Below, in pieces: positions 45,521-57,142 of a stretch of 64,000 nucleotides of DNA (positions are counted from its first letter, which is position 1; the number at the start of each line of letters is the position of its first letter). This DNA comes from Aculops lycopersici. Taxonomy: Eukaryota; Arthropoda; Arachnida; Trombidiformes; Eriophyidae. Position numbers and translations under genes: made by a program. The notes beneath the pieces are model-generated. The model worked only from the letters and a program-made list of their open reading frames with translations, did no database searches and had not been told where the DNA came from. The stretch spans positions 4,706,451 through 4,770,450 of the forward strand of contig WNKI01000001.1 of NCBI GenBank assembly GCA_015350385.1, in the 5' to 3' direction.

Positions 45521-46273
45521 TGTAATCTTAAATGGAAGGCGGCTATCTTGATTGAAAATATGGCAACAAGTGGTGGCAATGTTAATCTACAGTGAATAAA
45601 TATAGCTCTTTAGTTATGTCTAAACAACAAAACTCAAGGCCACAGTTGACAAATCGTATCTATTATAAAATTACATTACATAATATTGGAGCAAAGAGTT
45701 GCGGGCAATAGAAATTCCTCATTCCAAAGGCTGAGGCACCTCTATAGGCTCCGCCTTTGCTAATGAGATTGCTCACACTCCTCCGATAGCTCGATTCATT
45801 CGGCTAGAGTTTAGGCTGGAGATTGAAACTTAAAACCATCGCGAGTGACTTTGAGACTCAAAGTGTGGACTAAATCAATCATAAAAAGGTACTAGACAAA
45901 TAAGAGATTGCTAGATACTCTTGTGTGAGTTTAGTAAATGCGAATTGAAATGAAATGAATTCAGTCTTCATTAGTGCAAGCTATTCACAAGGCAACAGGT
46001 GAGCTTCGTTGCCTCGTCCAGTTTTTTGGGGCTCCACAGGCGAGCGCGAGTTTCGTGCACTTTGTGCATGAAATAATGACTATTTTCACGCACAGATTTA
46101 GATCAACAAACGCGCGCAATTTTGCGACCAAACTCGCATACATCCCCAAAAATCTCCTTTCTTATGTCGAGCAAAGCACCCCTTTGATAAAACTTGACAT
46201 ACCTTTCGCTCAATATTTCTTGCTCCCAACAATCCCTGGCCAATCTTACACCCTCATTATAATTACTCACCAC
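45521..46273. other. Head-to-head promoter region
   Basis: This region lies between the minus-strand silk-like gene and the plus-strand acidic protein gene. A consensus donor CAG/GTGAGC at 45999-46000 and a pyrimidine-poor acceptor CACGCACAG near 46093 suggest a 5' UTR intron of the plus-strand gene. Copies of CAACAAGTGG (45564) and CAACAGGTG (45993) occur here. Confidence 0.4.
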
Positions 46274-47347
46274 ATGACAGCCTCAAACAAATCTAAAGAT
46301 GCGCTCCAACTCGAGGAGCTTAAGGGCAAGTTGTACAAGATTGTCCCCAAATTCAAGTGCGATGCCGACGAGGATTGGTACTTGTACCTTGATGATAATG
46401 AAGTCAGATACTTAAGAGATTACAGAACTGACATTATATTTATGCTAGAGAACTTGACTGATCTCGTAGCTCAATCAAATTTTCAAGTGAGTAACGCCAG
46501 AACGGCCGAAGCAAAAAAGAACATCAAAGCTGAGTTTACAAAGAAGATAAAAGAGAATAGAAAGGAGATCATTGATTCCATAACCTCGAGGTTGGCAATA
46601 TTAGAGAATCTCAAGACAAAAGGTCAGAAGGAACAGATGGATTCCTTGGACGCGTTAGCAGACGAAACGATAAGAAATCTCAGAGATGGGCCACCGCCAG
46701 GCACTGATCCAACTCTATTTATACCCCAAGATTACTTGCCACAAGCACCAACTCCGGACGACGATGAAGTTAACGAGGCTGATTTTAACAATACAATGGA
46801 TGACGATGTAGAGATTATAAATATTGACGACGATTTTGCTGATGAAAGAGCTAATCATAATGACAGTGACATCGTGGGACTTCTCAAGGCGCCCAGTTGG
46901 AGGCCGGGTCTGCAGGTTAGAAGCGATGAGGTTAACAACAGGTCGCCAGAAAAATTTATCGATGATCACGAGACACTCATGAGAGAAACTGAAGACTCGG
47001 AGGCGACATGTAATATCAAGACAGAGAATGTAGAACAAGAAGTTGAAGATAAAGCAGAGGAAGACGGCGACGACGACGAGGATGACGATGAAGATCCATT
47101 TTTGAAAGGTGTCTCTGGTCAAGCATATAGAGAAATCCTCGAGGAACTCAAACCTCATGCTGGAAACGTTGATAGAGATCTCATTTTGGACGCAGTCATT
47201 GCCATCGACGTAAGAGATAGTGAAAGAGCTACACTAGACAAAATCATTAAAGAATGTGCCAGGGTGAGATCTCAGCTCAAGAACAAGGAACAATTATCAG
47301 CTACAGTTAGTCAAATGCAGCAACAACAGAACAGCACCATGTTATGA
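46274..47347 (+). CDS. Unrecognised acidic, probably nuclear protein (357 aa)
   Basis: The chosen ATG begins MTASNKSKDALQLEEL. The same frame is open for about 100 more codons upstream, including an ATG at 46076, but that part reads like leader or intron sequence. Residues 1-150 look folded and helical (KIVPKFKCDADEDWYLYLDD, VRYLRDYRTDIIFMLENL), followed by a Lys/Glu-rich coiled-coil-like stretch. The middle is Pro/Asp-rich and contains VEIINIDDD, which fits a SUMO-interacting motif (hydrophobic core plus acids). An acidic run follows (EDGDDDEDDDEDP), then a conserved-looking C-terminal helical block (GQAYREILEEL, LILDAVIAIDVRDSERATLDKIIKE). No signal peptide or membrane segment is seen. I do not recognise the family. 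The gene is convergent with the small membrane protein gene, with about 97 bases between their stop codons. Confidence 0.75.
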   Translation: MTASNKSKDALQLEELKGKLYKIVPKFKCDADEDWYLYLDDNEVRYLRDYRTDIIFMLENLTDLVAQSNFQVSNARTAEAKKNIKAEFTKKIKENRKEIIDSITSRLAILENLKTKGQKEQMDSLDALADETIRNLRDGPPPGTDPTLFIPQDYLPQAPTPDDDEVNEADFNNTMDDDVEIINIDDDFADERANHNDSDIVGLLKAPSWRPGLQVRSDEVNNRSPEKFIDDHETLMRETEDSEATCNIKTENVEQEVEDKAEEDGDDDEDDDEDPFLKGVSGQAYREILEELKPHAGNVDRDLILDAVIAIDVRDSERATLDKIIKECARVRSQLKNKEQLSATVSQMQQQQNSTML

Positions 47348-47444
47348 TATAATATAAATTTACTTATAAATTAGGCATTAAATTTGTGATTACAGTTCTA
47401 AAAGGCACTTTGAGCAAATCATAACAGATCAAATTATTATAAAG

Positions 47445-47801
47445 TCATTCCCAATAACCGGCGACGATAAGAAAGGTTGCCGTCAAGATGGCTACCAACA
47501 TGAAGCCTAAGAAGATTGCTGAACACTGAACTACAGTGCAATCGGGACATAGGAAGTATATTGCATCCAAAACTCTATCTGTTGATCTCTTTGCAAATAT
47601 TAAAACACCAGACTTAGGTTGAGCTGTGATGTTTCTTGGTTGCGTTGCATTTGGAGCTTTTGTTGTTGTTGCTGATGATTTTAAGGTAACAGGTTTTCCG
47701 ATGTTGATTCTTGTTGCACCTCCAATGGAAGACTTGGGGTTCGTGATTGTTGACGAATTAGTCGATAGTTCTGCTGGCTGGACTCTGGCGAGATTCGACA
47801 T
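47445..47801 (-). CDS. Small membrane protein with one C-terminal transmembrane segment (118 aa)
   Basis: The first 70 residues are Ser/Thr/Asn-rich and unstructured. A short Cys-containing stretch (YFLCPDCTVVQC) precedes a strong transmembrane helix (AIFLGFMLVAILTATFLIVA, about 95-114) that ends only four residues before the C-terminus. The lack of a signal peptide and the terminal anchor fit a tail-anchored protein facing the cytosol. A single ATG is available and no family is recognised. It shares a roughly 0.7 kb upstream region with Rpn8, which is transcribed the other way. Confidence 0.6.
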   Translation of the reverse strand: MSNLARVQPAELSTNSSTITNPKSSIGGATRINIGKPVTLKSSATTTKAPNATQPRNITAQPKSGVLIFAKRSTDRVLDAIYFLCPDCTVVQCSAIFLGFMLVAILTATFLIVAGYWE

Positions 47802-48509
47802 TTAGATTCTTGTCTAATAGTTGATCTTCTACATTCTTCTTGAGAAACTTGGTGAGTTTTTGATCGCTTGTTCCCGGTACCTAGACTATGTGCAAATCTC
47901 GTTGGGAGAAATGTAATGAAAACAAGCGAATGAAGCCATGTTCATGAGGAGATGAGCCTTTCCTATCATCGTGTGGTCAATTGGGATCCCATGTGCTGTG
48001 ATATGGTGAGGCTAATCAAGAGTGAGGCCCAAACGGGAACCCACAGACAATTGTTGTCATGGGAATCATGATACTTTTGCTGCTCTCTAGAAGGTTACCT
48101 AGCGCATTCATTCATTCATCCATTGCACAAAAGGTAGAGTGCAAAAATTTACTCTTTTCGTATTGCGCGCCAAATTGTGCACAGCGCGAGGCTCGCACCG
48201 TGCGAGGAGAATTGGTGTTTTTACATCATTGTGAGTCTATCTATCTCTGTTACGCTTGCATGTGTGAAGAATCCACATAGTTCTTTTGTAACCGTAATAA
48301 CAAATCTTTTACCTATCTCTATCAATAATCATATTTTTCAGTAATCTTGGCAATATCCTAGATGACAACATCCAAATACCTCATATTGTATATCAATCAT
48401 CGATCACATTAAGCCCAGCAGTAACCTTATTAACAAAATCTTATTACATTACAGCCTAAATTGGTTGGATTCTGTAAGAACATTCTGACAGAGTAGAAGC
48501 AGAAGCAAA
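47802..48509. other. Divergent promoter region between the small membrane protein and Rpn8
   Basis: About 0.7 kb. Two possible acceptors (TATTTTTCAG near 48343 and CATTACAG near 48455) suggest that Rpn8 may carry a 5' UTR intron. No coding signal is seen. Confidence 0.4.
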
Positions 48510-49385
48510 ATGACGTCACCTAATCAAGCTGTTCAAAAGGTGATTGTTCACCCACTAGTATTATTATCTGTTGTTGACCATTACAACAGGATGGGCAAGA
48601 TTGGTAATCACAAGCGAGTTGCCGGTTTGCTACTGGGTAGCTGGAACTCGAAGGGCGTTATGGATATCAGTAACTCATTTGGCGTTCCATTTGACGAGGA
48701 TGACAATGATAAGAATGTTTGGTTTTTTGATCATGATTATCTTGATAATATGTATCAAATGTTTAAGAAGGTCAACTCGAGAGAAAAGATTGTTGGCTGG
48801 TATCATACTGGCCCAAAGTTGAATCAGAACGATATTGCCATCAATGATCTTGTTAGAAAATATTCCGGCCCCAACTCGGTCCTAGTGATTATTGATGCAA
48901 AATTGAGCCAAGAGTCTGGCCTGCCAACTAAAGCCTACTACGCCGTTGAGGAGGTCCACGATGATGGAACCCCAACATCAAAGACATTCGAGCACGTTGC
49001 CTCGGAGATTGGAGCCGAAGAGGCGGAGGAGGTTGGTGTTGAGCATTTATTAAGAGATATCAAGGACACGACGTTAGGCTCATTATCACAAAGGATTACA
49101 AATCAACTATCCGGTTTACATGGATTAAGTGAGCAACTAAACGAGATTAGAAGTTATTTAGATCTACTGGTCGATGGTAAATTGCCTGTAAATTACTCAA
49201 TTATTTACATGTTACAGGATATATTCAATCTATTGCCCGACATTTCAGGTGACTCATTTATCAAATCAACTTACGTTTCAACCAACGACCAAATGTTGGT
49301 TGTTTACCTGGCCTCATTAGTTCGTTCAGTTGTCTCACTGCACAGTCTGATCAACAACAAGATTGAGCAGGATCAGCATAGTTAA
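48510..49385 (+). CDS. Rpn8: 26S proteasome non-ATPase subunit Rpn8 (PSMD7)
   Basis: This is a 291-residue MPN-domain protein in one exon. Residues 8-140 carry the MPN fold (VIVHPLVLLSVVDHYNR, KRVAGLLLGSW, EKIVGWYHTGPKL, NDIAINDLVRKY). The JAMM metal-binding pattern is incomplete: the HTGP stretch replaces HxHP. This is as known for Rpn8, which is catalytically dead and pairs with the active deubiquitinase Rpn11 in the proteasome lid. The C-terminal helices (LGSLSQRITNQLSGL, DIFNLLPDI) match the family. The Lys/Glu-rich tail found in mammalian PSMD7 is absent here, which makes the protein slightly shorter. Two AATAAA signals follow the stop at 49413 and 49421. Confidence 0.96.
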   Translation: MTSPNQAVQKVIVHPLVLLSVVDHYNRMGKIGNHKRVAGLLLGSWNSKGVMDISNSFGVPFDEDDNDKNVWFFDHDYLDNMYQMFKKVNSREKIVGWYHTGPKLNQNDIAINDLVRKYSGPNSVLVIIDAKLSQESGLPTKAYYAVEEVHDDGTPTSKTFEHVASEIGAEEAEEVGVEHLLRDIKDTTLGSLSQRITNQLSGLHGLSEQLNEIRSYLDLLVDGKLPVNYSIIYMLQDIFNLLPDISGDSFIKSTYVSTNDQMLVVYLASLVRSVVSLHSLINNKIEQDQHS

Positions 49386-49412
49386 GGTTTCAGGATGCTG
49401 TAGCGAGGATAC

Positions 49413-49426
49413 AATAAACCAATAAA
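49413..49426 (+). promoter_or_regulatory. Poly(A) signals of Rpn8
   Basis: Two AATAAA hexamers, at 49413-49418 and 49421-49426, lie about 30 bases past the stop, giving a very short 3' UTR. Confidence 0.6.
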
Positions 49427-51027
49427 CTCACCACTTACCCTGTACAGAAAAATATCAATTAACAAATATCAGTTACAAGTTTCCTGCCTTTTAATTCAAG
49501 TTTCTATCTCAGCTCATTGTTGGCGAAACAAAATCGAGGTTCTATCAGCGTTTAGAAGTCGACCAAATCTTCTGCAAGTTAACCGGATAGATAGTTGCGT
49601 CATGTGCAGGTGGTCAACATAACTTAATGGGCCTACTGATGATTACGCATCAAGTTCATGTTCACTGTTGATGGATGCTACAGACTATTGGATTTGGGGA
49701 CGGGTAGTTCAGTTCCTGGTCTGTTTACTCTGAGAAAATCTCTGAGTATACAATGTTGCTCTCTGTGGAACTCACAAATGACGTAGGAGATCATAAGATT
49801 CCTACAGCAATCATCATCCCGTAGCCGATTCCCACAACATATCTATCAATCCTTCCTACAAAAAGCAGAATCGAAGAAAGCAACATTCACTATTAGCTGT
49901 CGATGGCAAGATACTGATAACGAACCATCATCTTGATGATCAGGGTCAATGACGGAAGGGGTAGATCTATGTGAATGTATTTCCGCCGGCGACACACTCA
50001 TGGCTTTCTATCCGAAGGAAGTTGTTCCTTTCCAATTGGAACCAACGTTCTCCAAATGGCACTCGGGCAATCATTATCAATGCGACTCAGTTCAAATGAG
50101 CTTCGCCTACTCACTCTATCACCTGTTGCTCGCTTGGCGGTTTGTTAGTTAGTCAGTTAGCTTTCTATCCAACCGGCGACTTCTGTGTTCGTTACGTAAC
50201 CAGTACTGAGAAAACCGCTCATTTACTTGCCGTTAGTTCACTTCCAATAGCAGGGATGTTTGAAATTTTTCTTGTGTTGCCGTGCCATTTGACGATAGTA
50301 GTGGTGTAGGTAGGAGGTGACGCAATCATCTCGCATGGAGACAACATAGAAAAACTTGCTGTTTACCCAACTAACTGACACCAAGTTGACTTGACTTTGA
50401 AGCCATAAGTCACTTGACGTCAGCGGCGGTGGCGGCAGTAGTTTGTTTCGAAAGCGAGAGCGAGTCTAGCTGCCATCCTGATCCTCGGATATGATTGCTA
50501 GTTTGGCCTTGCAAGTCTGGATATGTGCTTCGTCTCATTGAGTTTGGAGTTCCCATGCGAGCAGCACTCCAAATCCGTCTTTGTCTTTGCCTCCCAGGGT
50601 ACCAACTTGTTGCTGGCGTCTGGGGCGCAATAATGACTAATCAGCCGGCAGAGATTTGTCTAGCCAGTTTGCCAGGTAACTTTGCTACCGAGCCGACGAG
50701 CGAGACAGGTGACAAGTGGTGATTTTGTCGCCGGTTGCCGAACTGGCGCACGAACTTTAGTGGCAAGCAAGCCAGACAATAGACCAAACCAGACTAGCCT
50801 AAACCAAACTAGACTCGATCTATTCCTAGCGGCGTGACAGGAGGAAGTGAATTGGTGGTGGCAGTGGCGATGGCGGCTAATGAAATAAGATGGTGAAAAA
50901 AGGAGGGTTTTGTTGTGTCGAGTTTGCGTTGTGTCTCAAATCGGTCGTCCGCAACAAGTGGTCGGCCCTGTTGTTGCTGTTACCGATACAATTCAATATT
51001 TCCACCTATTGACTTCCCATTGCCACT

Positions 51028-51053
51028 CGTCGTCGTCGTCGTCGTCGTCGTCG
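51028..51053. repeat. (CGT)n microsatellite
   Basis: More than eight CGT units. A second CGT tract lies at 54574-54596. Both are in the gene-free region. Confidence 0.85.
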
Positions 51054-53226
51054 AGGTTCCTGATGGAGGCTGGCGCCAAAAACTCTCGCTTGCATCTGAC
51101 ATCATGATTAGAGACGAGCGAGATGATTCGTGAACAGGAGCGAGCAATAGGTCGCGCCAACAATAACAACTGCAACGACAAAGCTTCACGTTTTTCGATA
51201 CTTTTACATATACATTTTGATCAAAAATTATTGGTATTATGCGACAATAACTGAGGTAACAGCAACAGTATTTGCATTCATGGCGATGGCCACTTGACAA
51301 TCGGCTGCTGCACTCGCTACATTGATTTCTGGTTTGCGAGCATCGAGATCTCGACCGCAAGTTTTGCTTTTGTTGTCCACTCGAGAAGTCGCATCATTTT
51401 ATTCAATTCAATTGCTGGCCATCCATTTGCTTGCTTGCTGGCTTGCTGTTGGCGTAAACTGACCGATACAACAATACTACAACCGGTGAGCTGCGGCGGC
51501 GGCAACCAATAGAATGCAGAACTGAACAAAAGCGTTGGCATACAGCGACTGTGCTGTAAGCTGTAACTCGAGCACCAGCAACATGTGTCTCCCTGACCAT
51601 TCCACCTTCCAGTGGCCAGTGTAGTTGTGTGTGTTGGTGTTAAAGTTGGCGTTGGTGACTTACTATTGATTTCCATGCAGTTGTGCGCCATGTAACCCGG
51701 CAAAATCGTCGCCGGTCTACCTTAGCAACACCGCAACAAGACCTGCAACTTGCACCTGTCGCCCGCGGCCAGAGGGGTAGGTGAGTTTAGTTTAGTTTTG
51801 GTTTGGTTTGTAAGATTGAAGTTGCTGATGGAACGCAAGGGGAGACACAACAAGTGCTGATGCAAGCAAGGGCGACAACGGATGACATTTTTTCCTTTAG
51901 TCCATTATCGCTGAATGTTTCGCTTTTCTTCCTATGCGCCAACACCACCTTTTGCTGGCGCCGATTTGCTGTTGTGTAACGCAGCAAAGGCAACAAGTAG
52001 TTGGTCGGTTTGTTGTGCATGCCGATGAGACCAGCTATCCCATAGAGCAAGCTGCACATTAGATTCGTATTGCCACTCGCTCTAGACCCTCGCAACCAAA
52101 AGAGAAATGTTTTTCAAGTTTTCTAGGAAGTACCATTCACTTTCACACACAAATCAAGTTATCTGATTTGTGTTGGGACTAGTGAAGTGGAGAAAGGACA
52201 AGAAGAGGAAAAAACCCTATTGTGTGATAAAGTGCTGTTCATTGGAGGATTTTTTCCAACTTAATTGATCTGCAATCGTAACCTTAGCCTTGCATCGAGT
52301 TTTGCCCAACTTCCGGAAGTTGTGGCCAGCCACCGTCGATTCATTGGCGAGCACGAAGAGCGGCTTTGAGTTATCATTGCAGTTTGGGTAGTAGCGTCAT
52401 TGTGACACAAATTCTCACACTCACACTGAGCTGCACAACAAACCAACCAAACTAAACTAGCTGAATTGAATGACGACAGGTGGGAGTCACGATTTATTGC
52501 CCATTGAGAGCGCAACTTTGCCTAGTTTTGAGTGATGATGATGGATAATCTAAATTGCATTCTCGGTGTGCGAAGATGTCGTCATGACTCGGCAAAATTT
52601 AGATGGCGACATGGAGTTTGCCTTAAGAGAGCTATCAACAGGTGTAACTGGGCCCAGTTGTCAGTGGCAGGGGCAGTTTGAGGGGAGAATAGAACCAACA
52701 ACAGGTGCGCCCATTCTTTCTGCCCCTTTCTCTTTGACAACTTTGACTCAACTTAGCTTACCTTAACAAGCCTATTAAAAATGGCGGCCTGTTAGTTTAT
52801 GAGGAGAGGTTGGTTGAAATTTAGTTTGGGGGAGAGATAGAAAAAGAAAGAAGCGAGACCGCAGACAGGAAAGAATGCAAATTTCCTCTCGGAGATTTCT
52901 TGGAACTCTCCGGCTCTTGGCGCGCCACTAAAGCAAATGACTCTTGAGCAATGAACTCTCCACTCTATGGAGACAACGGCGATTACGTAAACTTTCAAAA
53001 ACGACAGTAGCCCGACTTAACAAGTGGTGGCCAATTTAAGTGGTTGGCTAGCTGGTGAGCGCGAGTTAGCTCGCTAGCTTAACGTTCCGTCGTTTAAAGC
53101 CTCAGGACACTTCTTGTCTCTCTCTCTCTCTCTCTCCATCCCTATTGTAACAAGCGCGGTAGTAACAAGGGAGATGAATTGGTTTTAGAATACGACCGCA
53201 CCACTCACTCTATATCTAAACTCCCT

Positions 53227-53257
53227 TTCTATCTATCTATCTCTCTCTCTCTCTCTC
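53227..53257. repeat. (CTAT)3(CT)8 compound microsatellite
   Basis: A pyrimidine-rich simple repeat, with another TC tract at 53117-53136. Non-coding. Confidence 0.8.
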
Positions 53258-54491
53258 CCCGACTTTAACTCTGATTCGATCTTAAGCTCTAGTTTGAGCT
53301 TGAGGGATGCACAAGCGCCGGAGTTCAATTCCACCCGCTAACTGGACACTCGGTTAGCGCAGTAGTTTAAGTCAAAGTCTTTGCCAGGTGAGAGTGAAAA
53401 GAGATGGCAGTTGGAGATTTTGCAGCTATTGCAATAGGAATTCAAACGACAACGACGACGGCGACAGCGACAACGAATACGATTACGAATACGAAAGTTC
53501 GACTAGTGGAAATTGTTGGCCTTTTAGTGGGAGGCAGGACTTCTGGTCTCGGCGGCGGGTTCAATCTCTTGTCGTTGTTGCAGTCTCCTCGTCGTCGAAG
53601 GCCCAACTGAAACGTCGTTACTTCTGTACCGCAACTAGCCGGCCACTTCGATTGTAACTCAACTGTGATGGCCAGAGTAACCTGCCTACCTGTTGCAGTT
53701 GAGCTAGCCCCAACAGCAAGCGGCCACTGGGGGAGCGAGCGGAGGTAATTGTTATTATCTTGAGGCGAATGGAAGTGCCGCGGCGGTGAGTGGCTTTGCT
53801 GCGGCTTCCACTCGGCGGCCACTTGTTGCTACCGTGCGCCGAGGCCAACCACCGTGTTACCTGCCCACTAATGCTACCACCACCATTGCCATTGCTATTG
53901 CCTCGACCGTATGCAAAGTGAGTCTTCTTTCGAACTCCCGAGCAAAAGGGAATAAGACGACGACGCAGAGGACAACAACAAAGGAACTAACAAACTTGCT
54001 CGAGTCATTGGCTCTCTCTCTCTCTCGCTCACTCTTCTGCTTCGGTGTCTCCATCGGCGACTCGCTTGGTTTCGGCTGGCCGACAATCGATCAGTTCACA
54101 ACAAAACAAGCGACGATTACGGCCAGATAGCAGCAGCAGCTGCTGCAACAACAAGTGCCTTTCCAATGGCGACTGCGAGTGAGTTAAAGGAGAATGGGAA
54201 TAGAGATGCAAGCAGATGGAAGCAAGCGAGCAACCACCAGCTACTTTGACTGGAACTAGAGTCAAAGCTACCAACTCGTGAGGACAACGACGACGATTGG
54301 TGGTTTCTGTTTGTGTGTGGTGTTCAGTTGCTCGCTTGGTGTTGTTACAATGCAAAACTTTTCAACTCTCTGACATGAATCTGATGGCTGCATCGCTGGC
54401 GACGAGGACAACGAGACACAAACTCTGGCCAACACCATCGTGAGGCAGCCCAGTTCGCCGCCGCACATTCCGCCCCTCTCACCTGTGGCCA

Positions 54492-54525
54492 GCAAGTCGA
54501 TCACCGATGCAGGTGATCGACTTGC
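54492..54525. repeat. Perfect 14 bp inverted repeat
   Basis: GCAAGTCGATCACC at 54492-54505, a 6-base spacer GATGCA, then the exact reverse complement at 54512-54525. The inner ends create CACC and GGTG, so the right arm with the spacer reads CAGGTG, an E-box. It could be a paired protein-binding site or a hairpin RNA element. Confidence 0.75.
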
Positions 54526-55997
54526 GAGTGAGTCAGGTGAAGGTGAACCAACTAGCAGTTGAGTTGCAGCCATCGTCGTCGTCGTCGTCGTCGTCGGTGG
54601 TAGTTGTGGTGGTGGCGGCCAGCGATGTCCATAGCGCACCAATCGATTCACAGATAGCGCTTGAACCAACGGCAACATCAACAATAATAATAATGGCCGC
54701 AGGCTAGTCGGCCGGCAGTGCAAGAGTTGGCCGGCAAATTGGCGACTATCACTACCGAGGCGACCATCTTGTGGCGGCCACCGATGTTTTCCAATGGCGC
54801 AACAAGTGGTCGCTTCGCGTTGCGTTACATTCCGATGCCTCGCATCGCAAGCAAGCGAGCAACAGCGAGTCCCTTTCTGAGGTGTCGCATTTGTGTTGTT
54901 TGCTGCACATAACGCAGTTGTCTGTCTTGCCGACCACCGATGGCTTGGAGCCTGCCTCTCTCCCTCTCTCGGTCTTGGTGCTTTGAGTCTGCGTTCAGCG
55001 CCTGCGCAGATTAAGAGCTGCGGCAACCAACAGGTGGTGCACCATAGACTTGCCGCGGAGCCAGCAAGACGTCGAGCTAATGGCGCTCCACTAGCTTCAC
55101 ACTGACTGTCCGTTACTCTTACTTACTGACTCACTCACTAGTCTCTTCGCTGCTAGCCGGCCAAGCAACGTTTTGTTTGTGAAATGTCATATTGCCTCTC
55201 AAAGAGTGGAAGCGGCTCGCAACAATAAGCTACTGCAGGTGAGATGGTGATGCAAGCGGCAGCGCCAACCGATCGGTCGGTCAGGTAGCAAGAGTGAGTG
55301 GCTCCCGGTGCTAGCGTCTTGCCGGCGAGTGTAACGAAGTTCTGAAGTGAAGTGAGCCGCCCATTAACTCTGCAGGCTGCGCTGGTGCCCAGTCGGTCGG
55401 TCGGTGGGCTTGTAAAGCAGCAATAGTAGTAGCGACAGCAACAGCAACAACAGCAACAACAACAACAGCGACGACGAGAAAGTTTTAGGAAGGCAGCGTG
55501 AGTGATGCAATCGGGCGCCGCCTTTTCCACAGCCAACCAGTAGAGACTCTGGCCGCCAGGTAGTTGTATAGTCATTTTTGTCAGCCAGTTGGTCGGTCGG
55601 TCGCTCGCTCGGTCGTTCGGTCAATCGATTTGAAGTAGTTGCCTGCGACAAGAGTAGCAAAAGCAAGAGCAATAGCAACAACAACATCAACATCAACAAG
55701 TGGCTATCCTATCGCTTTGCACCTCGACGGCGACAACGAAAAAGCAGGAGAATAGAAAGTGTAACTTACTGATTAGTTTGCATCTTACCTCTAGCAGACG
55801 ATTAGTGACTCAGTCTGGCAAGCTCACCTGTGTGAGTGTACCTGTGCGTTTGTTGGTTAGCTTGTTTGTTTGCCAGTCTATCCTTTGGGGCAGGGGAAAA
55901 AAGAAGAGTTGGTGGCCGTATCTTTCACACATAGAGACAGAGTGACACAAAGCGAGTCAGAGCAAACAGTCCAGTCAAGTGAAGTCAAGTCAAGAGA

Positions 55998-56019
55998 AGA
56001 GAGAGAGAGAGAGAGAGAC
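55998..56019. repeat. (AG)n microsatellite
   Basis: About eleven AG units in the gene-free region upstream of the VPVP-repeat gene. Confidence 0.85.
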
Positions 56020-57142
56020 TAAGAGTCGAGCGCTAGAATATCATATCTCCCCGTGTCGCTGTCTATGATCTTAGTTAAGTGGCCATCGATACCTGAACGA
56101 TAAATAGCTCAACAGCTACAGGTGTTTGTGTGAATGTGAGTGAGCGTTTCATAGAGCAACACACCGGTTACATTTTACACTTAGGAAGTGAAAGTCAGCC
56201 GGTTTAGTTAGCCCGTCTTTGTCCACAGTGTTAGTTGCAAGTTCATTCAGTCACTCTTTGGTCGATTGGTTAGTTAGTTGGTTTCCGCCCAAATCAAACG
56301 ACGACCATTAGTTATTAGACGTTTTTGCCTCCCTTGAGTGTGACACAAGAGTAAAGAAAACACCACCGACAAGCAACTAGTTCCCTCCTCCAGTTAAACA
56401 CAGCGTTTAAATCATCGCAACTAAAACTTGGCGGCCACAACAACGGAAACGCCAATCATCGTCATCAAAGTCACACTCTTGAAAAGACCCCTTAGTTTAT
56501 TAAACAAGGCGATTCAAGTTATTGGCTACCGACTACACAAATGTGAGAAACGGAAGCAAAGACAGTGGTGGGTTAAGAAGTAAGAAATATAAACTCCACG
56601 ACGTTGACGAGAAACAAACAAACTCAGTTCATGATTAGCGAGCCAAGGAGACACACCGAAAGTAAGCGCAACTTGATGATCATCATAGACACAGACGTTC
56701 AGCAAATAAATAGATCAATAGAGAGGATAGATTGAAAGGGAACGTACGAAAGTCAGTTGGGTTCATGAGTGTAGCCAAGATGGCGGGCGGCGGGCGCAAG
56801 GAGCCCAGATTACGACCGATGGAAAGGATTGAGAAGAATAAGAAGAAGAAGTGTCAAGATTTGCTCTCTTTCAGCGCACTACGTCAGCGTTGCACTCAAG
56901 ACTTAACATCGAATTCAAGCGGAAGTCGGGAAGTCGAGCATCGGGAGCTAAGCGATAGGATGAACACGAGACAGGAAGTGAAGACATACAATCTCACTGG
57001 AGAGAGTCATGGGATTGAGCAATCAAATAGTAGCAATAATTATTTAGTTTTACCGCAAAAACCAATCAGAAACGACCACCTGTCAACAAGATCAAAGAAG
57101 CAACAGCAACAACAAAAGCACAACAAAAATAACAACAACAAA

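Larger units (their letters stand above)
49427..57142. other. 7.7 kb gene-free region leading to the VPVP-repeat gene
   Basis: No frame shows convincing protein content. It holds CT/GA and CGT microsatellites, a perfect 14 bp hairpin (54492-54525), CAACAAGTGG copies (50952, 53819, 54800, 55694), CAACAGGTG copies (50120, 52636, 52699, 55028) and a palindromic ACTTCCGGAAGT (52309-52320). The last part (about 56.0-57.14 kb) is probably the promoter and 5' UTR of the downstream gene, with a TATAAA at 56588-56593. The coding frame of that gene is open upstream to about 56732. Confidence 0.5.

Noticed and set aside
45974..46273. In-frame 100-codon extension upstream of the acidic protein
   Set aside because: It begins at a non-ATG codon, contains consensus splice signals and reads like leader sequence; the downstream ATG was preferred.
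54268..55026. 252-codon minus-strand frame with a leucine-rich stretch and a donor-like end
   Set aside because: It has no ATG before the leucine-rich part, no domain, and Arg/Pro/Thr content typical of a chance frame in GC-rich DNA with CGT repeats.
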